Shown: one piece after another, positions 33,098 through 42,159 of the stretch | How the letters are laid out: each line of letters begins with the position of its first letter | How positions within the stretch are numbered: position 1 is the first letter of the stretch | DNA from: Catellatospora tritici | Lineage (GTDB): Bacteria; Actinomycetota; Actinomycetes; Mycobacteriales; Micromonosporaceae | Length of the DNA: 64,000 nucleotides | NCBI RefSeq assembly: GCF_019083965.1 | Contig: NZ_JAHRCY010000007.1 | Location: forward strand, 317,180 to 381,179 | Reading direction: 5' to 3' | The notes under the pieces: generated by a model | What the model saw: only the letters and a program-made list of their open reading frames with translations | The model's database searches: none | Told to the model about the DNA's origin: nothing | Made by a program: the position numbers and the translations under genes

Positions 33098-35004
33098 CAC
33101 ACCTCGATCTTGGTCAGACGGGAGAGCCAGAAGCCGCCGACGGCGACAAGGGTCACCGCGATGCCGCTCATCAGCAGGCCGATCGCGGTCGTGAAGAGCG
33201 TCTCGATGTACTCGCTGCGGATGGCGAACATCAGCGCACCGACGACGACGGGCAGCGCCAGCAGCACCCACGCGCTGATCCGTCCCTCAGCGGACAGCGA
33301 CCGCACCTCCCGGTGCAGCGTCTCGCGCTCCCTGATCGTCTCGATCGTGGTCGCCAGCACCTCGGCCAGGTTTCCGCCGACCTCACGCTGTACGCGGATC
33401 GCGACGACCACCCAGGCCAGTTCCTTGCTCTGCATGCGGGTCGCCACCCGCTCGACGGCGTCTTCCAGATCCACGCCCAGCCGGTGCTCGCCCAGCGCCC
33501 GCCCGAATTCGGTCGACAGCGGATCGGGCATCTCCCGGGCCATGGCGTCGAGTGCCTGCGCGAGCGAGAAGCCGGACCGCAGCGAACCGACCACCAGCTG
33601 CAGCGCATCGGGGAGCGCCTCACGGAAGGCGCGGGTCCGCTTCGACGCCCGGTTGCGGTGCACCAGCGCGGTCAACGCCCAGCCCAGGAGCGGCCCGAGT
33701 ACCACGCCGCCGACCACGCCGAGCGTCATCGCGAGCAGGGCCGCGGCACCCAGGCAGACCAGCGCCCGGATGAGCAGCCACTCGTGCGGGCGAAGGCGCA
33801 TACCGGCCCGGTCGAGCTGCTGCGCCAGCCGACTCTCCACGTTGGCGGACCTGACCACCTGGGCAGACAGCGCGAGCGCGGCCGCGGTGACCTGGCTCGA
33901 GTTCTCGGGTGCCGGCTGCGCCGAGCGCCGTGGCGCGGCGACGAACTGCTCCACCTGGGCGAGCCTTCGCCGCCGGTCGGCAGCCGAGTAGGCCGGTGAG
34001 ATCAGCAGCAGTGCACCGCCGAGCAGGGCCAGGAACACCAGCGCCATGGACACCAGCAGCAGGGTGTTGCTGGGCGGATTCGCCGGGGCACCGGTCAGGG
34101 GTTCGCTCACCGCCGTGTCGACGGCCAGGGACAGCGGCACCTCGGTCGAGACGCCGGCAGCGGTGATGGTCAGCCTCACCTGACGTCCCGCCATCGACGG
34201 CGGCACGTTTACCCGTACCAGCAGCTGAACCGTCAGCGAGCCGCTCGCGGTCGCGAAGGCCTCGGCCAGCGCCGCCGCGTCGGCGGCGGTGTAGGCGGTG
34301 CCGTGCGTGCCGGACGAGAGCTGGGCCAGCTGCCCGACGCTGGCGTCGGCGGTGCGGAACGCGATCGTGTCCACCGCGACCGCGGCCGCGATGGCAGCCG
34401 ACTCGACCGCGGCTGCCGTCGCCTTGGACGCCGTGTCGGCTCCGTCGGACAGTGCGACGATACGTCGCTGCGCCCAGTCCCCGCCGGACAGCGCCGCCGT
34501 GGCGAGTTTGATGCCGTCGTAGAGGGCCGTGCCGCCCTTGGCCGTCAGGTCCGCCAGAGCCCGCGTCGCCGCAGCCCGGTCCCCGGTCGGCCGCAGCACC
34601 ACGGTCGCGGGCGCTCCCGCGCTCACCAGGCCGACCTGCACGTCACCGGGCATCTGCGCCAGATATCGGGCGGCGGCGACCCGGGCAGCCTGAATCGGCG
34701 CCCCAGCCATCGACCCCGAGGTGTCGAGCACGAGGAAGACGGCCCGGCGTGGGACGCTCGCGGACTTCACCGCCGACACCGGCTCGACCTCGGTCACCAG
34801 GACCTGCGCGTCGGCCGCGACGCCGACCTGGTCGAGCCGCGAACCTCCGGGAAGGTCCCGGGCCGACAGGTAGAACTCGATCAGCCCCGGTTCCTGCCGC
34901 AGCCCGGAGACGGTGAGGGTGGGAGCCGCGGCCGCGGCGACCTGACCCGGGGCCAGCGCCAGCAGCATCGCGGTGAGGACACCCGCCAGGATCCTTGGAC
35001 GCAT
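33097..35004 (-). CDS. vWA domain-TadB fusion
   Basis: Protein of 635 aa. A signal peptide (about 1-27) leads to an extracytoplasmic von Willebrand A domain (about 85-260) with an intact MIDAS start DTSGS (94-98) and SDGAD later. After a beta-rich segment and a membrane helix (about 315-338), the C-terminal half is a TadB/T2SSF domain (about 450-580) with LPDALQLVVGSLRSGFSLAQAL, GVDLEDAVERVATRM and more helices. Ordinary TadB proteins lack the vWA part. It would tie an adhesion or binding domain to the pilus base. Start and stop overlap neighbours by 1 nt. Confidence 0.88.
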   Translation of the reverse strand: MRPRILAGVLTAMLLALAPGQVAAAAAPTLTVSGLRQEPGLIEFYLSARDLPGGSRLDQVGVAADAQVLVTEVEPVSAVKSASVPRRAVFLVLDTSGSMAGAPIQAARVAAARYLAQMPGDVQVGLVSAGAPATVVLRPTGDRAAATRALADLTAKGGTALYDGIKLATAALSGGDWAQRRIVALSDGADTASKATAAAVESAAIAAAVAVDTIAFRTADASVGQLAQLSSGTHGTAYTAADAAALAEAFATASGSLTVQLLVRVNVPPSMAGRQVRLTITAAGVSTEVPLSLAVDTAVSEPLTGAPANPPSNTLLLVSMALVFLALLGGALLLISPAYSAADRRRRLAQVEQFVAAPRRSAQPAPENSSQVTAAALALSAQVVRSANVESRLAQQLDRAGMRLRPHEWLLIRALVCLGAAALLAMTLGVVGGVVLGPLLGWALTALVHRNRASKRTRAFREALPDALQLVVGSLRSGFSLAQALDAMAREMPDPLSTEFGRALGEHRLGVDLEDAVERVATRMQSKELAWVVVAIRVQREVGGNLAEVLATTIETIRERETLHREVRSLSAEGRISAWVLLALPVVVGALMFAIRSEYIETLFTTAIGLLMSGIAVTLVAVGGFWLSRLTKIEV

Positions 35005-36443
35005 CACATACCCCTGCCGAAGGTCTCGAGCGGCAACGAGATGCCGTGGTCGGCGAGCTGATCGAGGAACCGCGGGCGCAGCCCGGTGCTGACGAGCGCA
35101 CCCTGATGCCGGCCGTACTGGTCCTGGCCCGCCCGGAAGTCGAAGGTGAACAGGTCCTGCATGGTGACGACGTCACCCTCCATGCCGGTGACCTCGGTGA
35201 TCTGCGTGATCCGCCGGGTGCCGTCACGAAGACGGGTCAGCTGCACCACGATGTCCACGGCACTGGCGACCTGCTCCCGGATCGCGCGCACGGGCAGGTC
35301 CATGCCTGCCATCAGCACCATCGTCTCCAACCGGGCGAGCGAGTCCCGGGGCGAGTTGGCGTGGACAGTGGTCAGCGAGCCGTCGTGACCGGTGTTCATG
35401 GCCTGGAGCATGTCCAGTGCCGCACCGTCGCGCACCTCGCCGACGACGATCCGGTCAGGCCGCATCCGCAGCGCGTTGCGGACCAGGTCGCGGATGGTCA
35501 CCTCGCCCCGGCCCTCGATGTTCGGCGGACGGTACTCCAGCCGTAGCACGTGCTCCTGCGCCAAGCGCAGCTCGGCGGAGTCCTCGATGGTGATGATGCG
35601 CTCGTCGGACGGCAGGAAGGAGGAGACCACGTTGAGCAGGGTCGTCTTGCCGCTGCCGGTGCCACCGGAGATGAGGACGTCGAGCCTGCCCTGCACGCAG
35701 GCGCGCAGCACCTCGGCGACGCGTTCGCTCATCGTCCCGAACCGGATCAGATCCTCCACCCCGAACGGTTCGGCGGAGAACTTGCGAATCGTGAGCGCGG
35801 CGCCGTCCACCGAGATCGGCGGAACCACCGCGTTCACCCGGCTGCCGTCGGGCAGGCGCGCGTCCACCATGGGTGACGACTCGTCGACCCGGCGCCCGAC
35901 CCGTGACACGATCTTGTCGATGACCCGGCGCAGATGCGTCTCGTCCATGAACGTGGCGTCGACGGCGTGGATCCGGCCGAACCGCTCCACGTAGATCCGG
36001 TCCCACGCGTTGACCATGATCTCGGTTATCTCCGAGTCGCGCAGCAGGGGCTCGATCGGGCCGTGGCCCAGAATCTCGTCCAGAATCTGCCGGTATGCCG
36101 TCGCCCGGTCCGCCGCGGTGAGGTTGGCCTCCTCCTTCGCCAGCACCTCGGGCAGCGTGTCACGCACGCGGCGCTCCAGCTCGGCGTCATCGGAGACGGT
36201 GTCGTAGAGCTGCGGACCCAATTGCTCCAGCAGCGCCTGGTGGACGCGCTTGCGCACCGCGGCGAGCGGATCGTAGGCGCGGCGAGTGCTGCGCCGCCCG
36301 TACTGGATCGCACTGACCGGCACAGCCGACACCGGCTGGGATGCGGCGCCGGACGCCTCGTTGATGCTGGCGATACGTTCGGTGAGCACACCCGCGCCGT
36401 TGACGGCCGCGGTCCGCTGGCCGAGACGATCCTGCAACGACAT
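35004..36443 (-). CDS. tadA: Tad pilus secretion ATPase TadA/CpaF
   Basis: Hexameric type II/IV secretion ATPase of 479 aa that powers pilus assembly from the cytoplasm. An N-terminal helical region (about 60-170) is followed by the ATPase core: MVNAWDRIYVERFGRI, VNAVVPPISVDGAALTIRKF, Walker A GGTGSGKTTLLN, ITIEDSAELRL, the GRGEVTIRDLVRNALRMRPDRIVVGEVR box and DGSLTTVHANSP. All catalytic motifs are intact. ATG start, 4 nt downstream of the tadZ stop. Confidence 0.95.
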   Translation of the reverse strand: MSLQDRLGQRTAAVNGAGVLTERIASINEASGAASQPVSAVPVSAIQYGRRSTRRAYDPLAAVRKRVHQALLEQLGPQLYDTVSDDAELERRVRDTLPEVLAKEEANLTAADRATAYRQILDEILGHGPIEPLLRDSEITEIMVNAWDRIYVERFGRIHAVDATFMDETHLRRVIDKIVSRVGRRVDESSPMVDARLPDGSRVNAVVPPISVDGAALTIRKFSAEPFGVEDLIRFGTMSERVAEVLRACVQGRLDVLISGGTGSGKTTLLNVVSSFLPSDERIITIEDSAELRLAQEHVLRLEYRPPNIEGRGEVTIRDLVRNALRMRPDRIVVGEVRDGAALDMLQAMNTGHDGSLTTVHANSPRDSLARLETMVLMAGMDLPVRAIREQVASAVDIVVQLTRLRDGTRRITQITEVTGMEGDVVTMQDLFTFDFRAGQDQYGRHQGALVSTGLRPRFLDQLADHGISLPLETFGRGM

Positions 36444-36447
36444 CTGT

Positions 36448-37689
36448 TCAGCCCTTCTTTCGTGCGAACAGCCCGCGCTTGGCGGACTCGGCCGTGCCGA
36501 GGAACCGGTTCACGGCCAGTTCCCGGATCGCCGCGCTCACCGGGTGCTGCGGATGGGAGGTCATCAGGGGCACGCCCCGGTTCGCCGACACCGGCACGTC
36601 ACGGCTGCTCGGCACGAACGCGGCGATGGGCATCCGGACCACCCGCTCGATGTCGCCCAGCGACAGGCCGACCTTGGAGTCGGCCCGGTTGAGCAGCACG
36701 GTGCGGGCTTCCCGGCGATAGTCCAGCAGGTCGAACATGTCCAGCACCACGCGCAGGTTCTTCAGCGACGGCAGCTCGGGCGTGGTGACGAGCACGTACT
36801 GATGCGTCGCGTCCAGCGCGGCCAGCATCTGCTCGGTGAAGGCGCTCGCGGTGTCGAGCACCACGAAGTCGAAGCATCCCCGAGCCAGATGGACGACCTC
36901 GGTGACGAGGTCGCGGGTGACCTCCTCGGCCAGCGCCGGCTGCACTGGCGCCAGCAGCACGTCGAGGGCGGCCGACCCGCTCGGGGCATACCTGGTGAGC
37001 AGCGCGCGCAGGCCGGTCTCGTCGATCCGGTCCGCCACCGGCACCGCGTCGGCGATGGTCTGCGCGGGCGAGAGCTGCATCATGATCGCAACGTCGCCGA
37101 ACGCCAGATCCAGGTCGATCAAGCAGACTTTGCGCGGCCCAGTCGCCTTGGTTCCGTGCGCCAGCGCCAGCGCCAGGTTGATCGCCACGGTCGACTTGCC
37201 GCAGCCGCCCTTCGCGGAGAAGACCGTGACCACCTGGCCGTCACGCGGCTCGCCGTCGCTGCCGACCGGCTCGGCTCGGCCGGGAGTGCGCACGGCCGCG
37301 CGGCCGGTGGGTCGCTCCGCCGCGCTCGCGTCCGCCAGCTGGCGGCGGGACAGGTCCAGCGACTTGGCCACGGCCTGGAGCACGGCCGCATGGTCCGCCG
37401 GATCGGCGACGTCGCGTACGCCGGACTCCAGTGCCTGAGCCCGGTCGACCGCGCTCAGATCGCCGCGCAGCAGCAGTACGCCGAGCTGCGGACGTCGGCG
37501 GCGGCTCTGCTCGGCGAAGCCCAGGGCCTCCTCCAGCGGAGCCCCCGGGCCGAACAGCACCAACTGCTCGGCCCGGTCGGCGTTGATTCTCTCGATCAGG
37601 GCGTCGGCCGACGTCACCACAGCGGCATCGCCCAGCAGCGTCCTGAGGTGGCTGGCGAGAACCTGCTCCCGCTCGTAGATGATCGTCAT
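36448..37689 (-). CDS. tadZ: TadZ/CpaE-like MinD-family ATPase
   Basis: Pilus localisation protein of 413 aa. The N-terminal receiver-like domain (about 1-125) lacks a clear phosphorylation site; the ParA/MinD-type ATPase domain (about 150-400) has the deviant Walker A FSAKGGCGKST, LIDLDLAFGD and VVLDTAS. TadZ proteins recruit the Tad machine to its cell position. It is between cpaB and tadA in the operon, as in other actinobacteria. Confidence 0.92.
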   Translation of the reverse strand: MTIIYEREQVLASHLRTLLGDAAVVTSADALIERINADRAEQLVLFGPGAPLEEALGFAEQSRRRRPQLGVLLLRGDLSAVDRAQALESGVRDVADPADHAAVLQAVAKSLDLSRRQLADASAAERPTGRAAVRTPGRAEPVGSDGEPRDGQVVTVFSAKGGCGKSTVAINLALALAHGTKATGPRKVCLIDLDLAFGDVAIMMQLSPAQTIADAVPVADRIDETGLRALLTRYAPSGSAALDVLLAPVQPALAEEVTRDLVTEVVHLARGCFDFVVLDTASAFTEQMLAALDATHQYVLVTTPELPSLKNLRVVLDMFDLLDYRREARTVLLNRADSKVGLSLGDIERVVRMPIAAFVPSSRDVPVSANRGVPLMTSHPQHPVSAAIRELAVNRFLGTAESAKRGLFARKKG

Positions 37690-37703
37690 GTCCGTGGCCC
37701 GGC

Positions 37704-38465
37704 TCAGTGCAGGATGGTGCTGTTGTCCACCCCGGCGCCGGGACGGACCTCGGAAGAGTCGGTCAGCAGCGCGAGGTACAGCTCGGCGTTGCGAACCGCG
37801 TGGATCAGCCGTTCGGCGTCGGCCTGCGTGACCGCCACGGTGACCAGCAGCGTCACCTTGCCGGTCTGCTCGTTCTCGGTGTCCTGCCGGGCGGAGGTCA
37901 CCCCGTCCTCGCCGTACGCGCCCACGGCCAGCACCTCGACGCGCGGCAGGAGCAGTCGGGTGCCGTGGTTGTCCTCGCCGGCGGCCTTCTTGAACTGCGG
38001 GTCGAGCACCTTGTACGACCAGAAGACCGCGATCTCCGAGCCGGGCCGGACGAAGCCGCCGACCTCTTCCTCGGCCGTGAGCTTCACGCTGACCGCCATC
38101 ATCTTGTCGGGCACCGCGATGCCGCCCGACAGCTTGGTGGCCGCGCCGAACATGCCCTTGAGCAGCAGCTGCCGCGGCTGGACGTCATGGGTGAGCACCA
38201 GGTCGTCCAGCTCCCCGGGCACCGAGGTCAGGGTGTCGTCCGGCAGTGTGGCGGCCGGCATCACGACCTCGTCGAAGAGCTCCCGCTCCTTGAGCGCGGC
38301 GCCGGTGGTTCCCGCCGAGATGCGCTGCTTCGCGACGAGCACGGTGACCGCGGTCTGCCCTTCGGCGACCGAGTCGCGGGTGCGGCTGACGTAGAGGAGC
38401 ACGGCGGCGGTGCCGACCACCGCCAGGACGATGGCGAGCACCACGCCGAGAATGCGCCGGGTCAT
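37704..38465 (-). CDS. cpaB: CpaB/RcpC-like pilus assembly protein
   Basis: Protein of 253 aa with one N-terminal membrane helix (about 4-28) and an SAF domain (about 40-105; VAKQRISAGTTG, PGELDDLVLTHDVQPRQLLL) followed by an RcpC-like domain with VSVKLTAEEEVGGFVRPG. CpaB is a conserved Tad component outside the membrane in the cell envelope. 14-nt gap to tadZ. Confidence 0.9.
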   Translation of the reverse strand: MTRRILGVVLAIVLAVVGTAAVLLYVSRTRDSVAEGQTAVTVLVAKQRISAGTTGAALKERELFDEVVMPAATLPDDTLTSVPGELDDLVLTHDVQPRQLLLKGMFGAATKLSGGIAVPDKMMAVSVKLTAEEEVGGFVRPGSEIAVFWSYKVLDPQFKKAAGEDNHGTRLLLPRVEVLAVGAYGEDGVTSARQDTENEQTGKVTLLVTVAVTQADAERLIHAVRNAELYLALLTDSSEVRPGAGVDNSTILH

Positions 38466-38491
38466 GAGGGATCCTTATTCGTTGTACGAGG

Positions 38492-39625
38492 TCAGCCGAT
38501 GGTCTTGACAGCCGCGAGGCCGAGATCAGTGCCGGGATCCGGCCCCACGTCGCCGGGCAGGAACGCGACGTCGACGAAGTAGCCGTAGACGCACTTGTCC
38601 GAGCCCATGCCCTTGCCGGTGCTGTCGCACGGGTCGAAGGAAGGGTTGACGTTGGACGGGGCGGACAGGCCGGGCAGGGCGTAGCCGGTGATCACGAACG
38701 CGGCCAGACGGTAGAGGTGGTAGTCGGCCTTCGAGCCGTTCTTGTTCTCGCCGTCGTAGATCGGTAGTGCGATCACCCGGTGGGTGTCGCGCAGCTCGGC
38801 GAGCTGGTCTTTGCAGTCCTTCGAGGCGGGCGAACCAGGATCGCCGCCGTAGCTGAGGTCGTCCTGGACCAGGAAGGTGCACGGACCGCCGTCCTCGTCC
38901 AGCCAACCGAAGCCACCGGGCACGTCCCAGCCTGACGGCGGGCCGTCGGGGTTGCACCTGCGCGCCGCCCCGCCGTGCACGCCGAGCGCGACCTCCTTGG
39001 TCGCGGACGGGTTCGGCGGCCACGGCGGAGGCGTAACCGTGCCCGCGTCGGCCATGGCGCACTCGTACTCCTCGCGCGAGACCGTCACGGCAACGCCCGA
39101 CCTGGGCGGACCGTAGGCGACGCGGGCGCATGCCCCGACGGTCGTCCCTCTGCCGATCCCGGTCAGGGTCTGCGCGAAGCTGAAGGACAGCACGTAGTCC
39201 TTGTCGGCCACCTCGGTGCGGGTGCGCACCTGGACATAGTTGCCGGAGCTGGGCACGGAGCCCAGGCAGTCGACCAGTCCGCCCGGTTTAGGCAGCGTGC
39301 ACAGGGGCAGGCGGCTGCCAACGTCGCGGCCGCACAGCTCCAGCACGTCCGAACGGCCGTCTTTGGCGTTCGCATCCGCCACCGCTTCGGCGCCGGCGAG
39401 CCCGGCCGTACCGCAGGTGGCCCTCCGCTTGGCGCAGTTGAGGGCGACCTTCATCGCGGCCGAGTCCGCGCCTGACTGCAGCTGCTCGCGCTCGGCGTAG
39501 AGCTGCCCGACGTCGATCACCACGGCCGTCATACCCATCAGCACGCCGCCCGCGAGCAGGATCGCGACGATCGCGGCGACACCACCGACCTCGCGACGAG
39601 GGGCGGGGATCCTCAGGCTCGGCAT
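38492..39625 (-). CDS. TadG-like pilus assembly protein
   Basis: Protein of 377 aa. It begins with a basic stretch and one membrane helix (about 14-37; GGVAAIVAILLAGGVLMGMTAVVIDVG) and the TadG-type LYAEREQLQSGADSAAMKVAL segment; the rest is a long extracytoplasmic domain with many cysteines (among them LNCAKRRATCG, LELCGRD, RLPLCTLP, SKDCKD, DKCVYG). It is a minor pilin-like or pseudopilin component. ATG 39625 is used; the longer frame overlaps tadE. Start overlaps tadE by 13 nt. Confidence 0.85.
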   Translation of the reverse strand: MPSLRIPAPRREVGGVAAIVAILLAGGVLMGMTAVVIDVGQLYAEREQLQSGADSAAMKVALNCAKRRATCGTAGLAGAEAVADANAKDGRSDVLELCGRDVGSRLPLCTLPKPGGLVDCLGSVPSSGNYVQVRTRTEVADKDYVLSFSFAQTLTGIGRGTTVGACARVAYGPPRSGVAVTVSREEYECAMADAGTVTPPPWPPNPSATKEVALGVHGGAARRCNPDGPPSGWDVPGGFGWLDEDGGPCTFLVQDDLSYGGDPGSPASKDCKDQLAELRDTHRVIALPIYDGENKNGSKADYHLYRLAAFVITGYALPGLSAPSNVNPSFDPCDSTGKGMGSDKCVYGYFVDVAFLPGDVGPDPGTDLGLAAVKTIG

Positions 39626-40014
39626 GGCATGACCCCCGTGCTCGACACGTTCACGCCGCTGCCCAGGCTGCCGCCGCCGAAGAGCGCGATGAACGCGCCC
39701 ACCGGCGTGACCCACTTGTGTGTGTACGTGACGACCACCGTGGCATTGCTGCCCGCGGTGGGGCTGCTGCCGCACGCCGCGGTGACGACCGCCTTGTAGG
39801 CGGGGTCTACCAACGCGACCCGGTCTGCCGCGGCGTTCGGCCTGGTGGTGTCAATGGTGGCGGCTCGGGCCCCCTCCCGAGCCGCCTCGGTGACACTGAT
39901 CTGCGCTTTCAGAAGTAGGCCGAAGTCGATGATCCCGAACAGGATCAGCATGAGGAGTGGCAGCACCATCGCCAGCTCCGCCGCAGCCGCACCACGGTCT
40001 CGCCTGCTCGCCAT
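39613..40014 (-). CDS. tadE: TadE-like minor pilin
   Basis: Protein of 133 aa with the TadE-like start RRDRGAAAAELAMVLPLLML, including the Glu at position +5 after the prepilin cleavage site, a single hydrophobic helix (about 13-36) and GLLLKAQISVTEAAREGARA. It is processed by the prepilin peptidase and joins or primes the Flp pilus. Located directly after the Flp pilin gene. Confidence 0.92.
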   Translation of the reverse strand: MASRRDRGAAAAELAMVLPLLMLILFGIIDFGLLLKAQISVTEAAREGARAATIDTTRPNAAADRVALVDPAYKAVVTAACGSSPTAGSNATVVVTYTHKWVTPVGAFIALFGGGSLGSGVNVSSTGVMPCRA

Positions 40015-40049
40015 CGATCTGTCTCCTAACTTCGCGCGGAGAGCGGCGA

Positions 40050-40238
40050 CTAGCAGGCCGCGCCGGTGACCTTCGCGCAGGCGGTCTTGAACATCGCGCT
40101 CAGCCCGTTGCCGAACACGGTGGCCCCGGCGATGAGGGCGATCGCGATGAAGGTGATGAGCAGCGCGTACTCGGCGGCGGTGGCGCCCCGGTCGCGGGTC
40201 ATCCAGGCAGCCTGAGCCTTGGTGATGAGCTTGAGCAT
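40050..40238 (-). CDS. flp: Flp-type prepilin
   Basis: Major pilin precursor of 62 aa. A leader of about 18 residues (MLKLITKAQAAWMTRDRG) ends at the cleavage site; the mature part begins ATAAEYALL, with the Glu+5/Tyr pair of Flp pilins, then one helix ITFIAIALIAGATVFGNGL. The two Cys near the C-terminus (FKTACAKVTGAAC) could form a disulfide. ATG 40238 is chosen over upstream starts because it gives the canonical short leader. First gene of the tad operon. Confidence 0.93.
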   Translation of the reverse strand: MLKLITKAQAAWMTRDRGATAAEYALLITFIAIALIAGATVFGNGLSAMFKTACAKVTGAAC

Positions 40239-40796
40239 GTGCGGGAGCACCCCCAATGACGGCCGGCGCATGTCTGTTGCGACCGGTCCACGACGATCGC
40301 CGGCCGAGTGGCCGACGTCAGGGAGCCTGCCCACGTGACCTACCCGCCGTCACTCGACGGTCACGTCGAGTCCCGACCGCGATCTACGTCACGCGGTGCT
40401 TCGACGGGCTGCCCTCGATGTGTGATCGGCTCGAACGACCCCCTCCGCCGGCGACGCGTGAGGCGTGACATCGACTAGTTTGATCGGCCGATACGCTAAA
40501 AACACAATTAATGACAATTCGGATATGCCGCCACTGAGTGGTCCGGCGGGATTCCGGCGCGAATGCCGCGGCGCGAGCCGCGAGTCAGCTTCACGACAGC
40601 GGTCCGCCGGACGGACGACATCGCGACCCGGCGGGATGAGTCCGTCACCCGGCCGAGTGACAACAGTTTCCATCGACTTTGGTCGATCATTGAAACGCCG
40701 GGTGACTTGCGCGGTTGGCGACCGACCGGCGACCACCGATCCGGCGACTCGGATCAGCCGCCGAAGATCGACCCGGATCAGCCGCCGAAGATCAGG
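40239..40796. promoter_or_regulatory. 558-bp intergenic region upstream of flp
   Basis: No credible gene. It should hold the leftward promoter of the tad operon. It contains the only strongly AT-rich patch nearby (about 40489-40530), beside the palindrome ATCGGCCGAT, and two direct copies of a 20-bp unit CGGATCAGCCGCCGAAGATC at 40750-40769 and 40774-40793. I could not place one clear -35/-10 pair. Confidence 0.5.
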
Positions 40797-41555
40797 TCAG
40801 CGATTGAAGATCAGCGGAGCTGCCGCCGTGAGGACGAGCGCCAGCCAGGCCCCGACGAGCAGGGCCGGGCCCATCGGCAGCGAACCCCGCCAACCGACCC
40901 GGCGCATGATCAACGCGACGATCGCGACCAGCCCGTTGACCAGCACGCCGAGCGCCGCCCCCGCCACCGCCATCGGCCAGCCGAACCAGCCGAGCACCAG
41001 CCCCAACACGGCGGCCAGCTTGGCGTCCCCCAGCCCGAGCTGACCCCCGGAGACCACGCTGAGCAGACCGAACGCCAGCAGCAGCGCAACCCCGCCGACG
41101 AAGGCCGAGCCGTACGCCGCCCACTCACCGCCCGTCGCCGCGCCGATCCCCAGCAGCATCACCACCGCGAGCGCCAGGGGCGCGGTGATCGCGTCCGGCA
41201 GCCGGTGCACCGCGAGGTCGATCGCGGCCAGCAGCACCCCCGCGACGCTGACCACCAGCGCCGCGACCAGCACCCATCCGTGCAGGCTCGCTCCTAGCCC
41301 GCCCGCGGCGACGGCGCCGACCGGCACGGTCCACCAGGGACTGGGCCCGGTCGCGGCACCGCAGGCGGGGCAGCGCGCGGCCACGCTCAACCAGCCCGCG
41401 CGACCGGGCGGGAACGCGGCCGCGCAGGCGCCGCAGCCGGCGCGCCGCGGCTCGTCCCAGGCGACGGCCAGCCGGTACGCAATCCTCGGTGTCAATGCCC
41501 CACAGACGGCACCTGCGGCGGCGGAGATCAGCGTGACGGTGGAATCCAGGGGCAT
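40797..41555 (-). CDS. prepilin peptidase (A24 family)
   Basis: Polytopic membrane aspartyl protease of 252 aa that cleaves the Flp, TadE and TadG leaders. An N-terminal cysteine module with CGACAAAF and CPACG (two CxxC pairs) is present. The catalytic aspartates lie in AAIDLAVHRLPD and LGLGDAKLA (GxGD motif). Helices fill the rest. The long open frame upstream is not coding; ATG 41555 has a TACCGT box 7 nt upstream. It lies behind flp's promoter region and is likely a separate transcript. Confidence 0.92.
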   Translation of the reverse strand: MPLDSTVTLISAAAGAVCGALTPRIAYRLAVAWDEPRRAGCGACAAAFPPGRAGWLSVAARCPACGAATGPSPWWTVPVGAVAAGGLGASLHGWVLVAALVVSVAGVLLAAIDLAVHRLPDAITAPLALAVVMLLGIGAATGGEWAAYGSAFVGGVALLLAFGLLSVVSGGQLGLGDAKLAAVLGLVLGWFGWPMAVAGAALGVLVNGLVAIVALIMRRVGWRGSLPMGPALLVGAWLALVLTAAAPLIFNR

Positions 41556-41562
41556 GGCGGGC

Positions 41563-41568
41563 ACGGTA
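41563..41568 (-). promoter_or_regulatory. -10 box for leaderless prepilin peptidase mRNA
   Basis: Reading the minus strand, TACCGT ends 7 nt before the ATG at 41555. On the plus strand the same bases overlap TACCTT, so one short stretch may serve both divergent genes. Confidence 0.5.
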
Positions 41569-41609
41569 CCTTGGCAGGCACCCCTCATTCGTCCCTCGCG
41601 GAGCTTGGT

Positions 41610-42149
41610 TTGTACACCCACGACGACGACCCCGCGGCGCGTTCTCGGCACACCCCGACCCACCGCCGCACCGGCAACGAGCCGGACGACCCCACGCCGG
41701 CGGTCCACCGCATCACCGAGATGCTGCCCATCGTGCAGGCGCCACCGCGCCCCCGGATGGGCGGGCGCGGCCCGGCGATCATCGGCCTCGCCCTCCTCGG
41801 CGTCTGCGTGATCGCCTTCGCTGCGGTGCTCATCGTGTTGCGCGTGCTGCCCGACCCGTTCGAGTCGGCGGCCGAGCCGCTGCCGGTGACCACGGTGACC
41901 CCGTCGGCCGCACCGCGCACCGCCCGCTTCGCCCAGCCGGGCGACTGTGTGGCCAACACCGGGACCGAGGAAGACCCGGACCTGGTGATGGCCCCCTGTG
42001 AGTCGGGCGCGCTGCAGGTCCTGGCCCGGTTCGACGCGACGAGCGACACCAGGGAGTGCAAGGGCGTGCAGGGGTATCGCTACCACTACTTCTTCGACAG
42101 CGAGCTGGCTGGTTTGGATTTCGTCCTTTGCATGGGTAAACGCCCCTGA
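41610..42149 (+). CDS. single-pass membrane protein with small extracytoplasmic domain
   Basis: Protein of about 179 aa. An acidic/polar cytoplasmic part (YTHDDDPAARSR to about residue 52) is followed by one helix (about 55-80; IIGLALLGVCVIAFAAVLIVL) and a C-terminal domain outside the membrane with paired cysteines (GDCVANTG, APCESG, RECKG, VLCMG). The pattern resembles LppU/SCO3897-type secreted modules of actinobacteria, but I do not assign a family. TTG 41610 has GGAG six bases upstream; a TTG at 41571 is an alternative. Confidence 0.65.
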   Translation: MYTHDDDPAARSRHTPTHRRTGNEPDDPTPAVHRITEMLPIVQAPPRPRMGGRGPAIIGLALLGVCVIAFAAVLIVLRVLPDPFESAAEPLPVTTVTPSAAPRTARFAQPGDCVANTGTEEDPDLVMAPCESGALQVLARFDATSDTRECKGVQGYRYHYFFDSELAGLDFVLCMGKRP

Positions 42150-42153
42150 TAAT
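42148..42153 (+). promoter_or_regulatory. -10 box for leaderless DoxX-like mRNA
   Basis: GATAAT, overlapping the upstream stop codon, ends 6 nt before the ATG at 42160. Confidence 0.55.
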
Positions 42154-42159
42154 GGGGAT

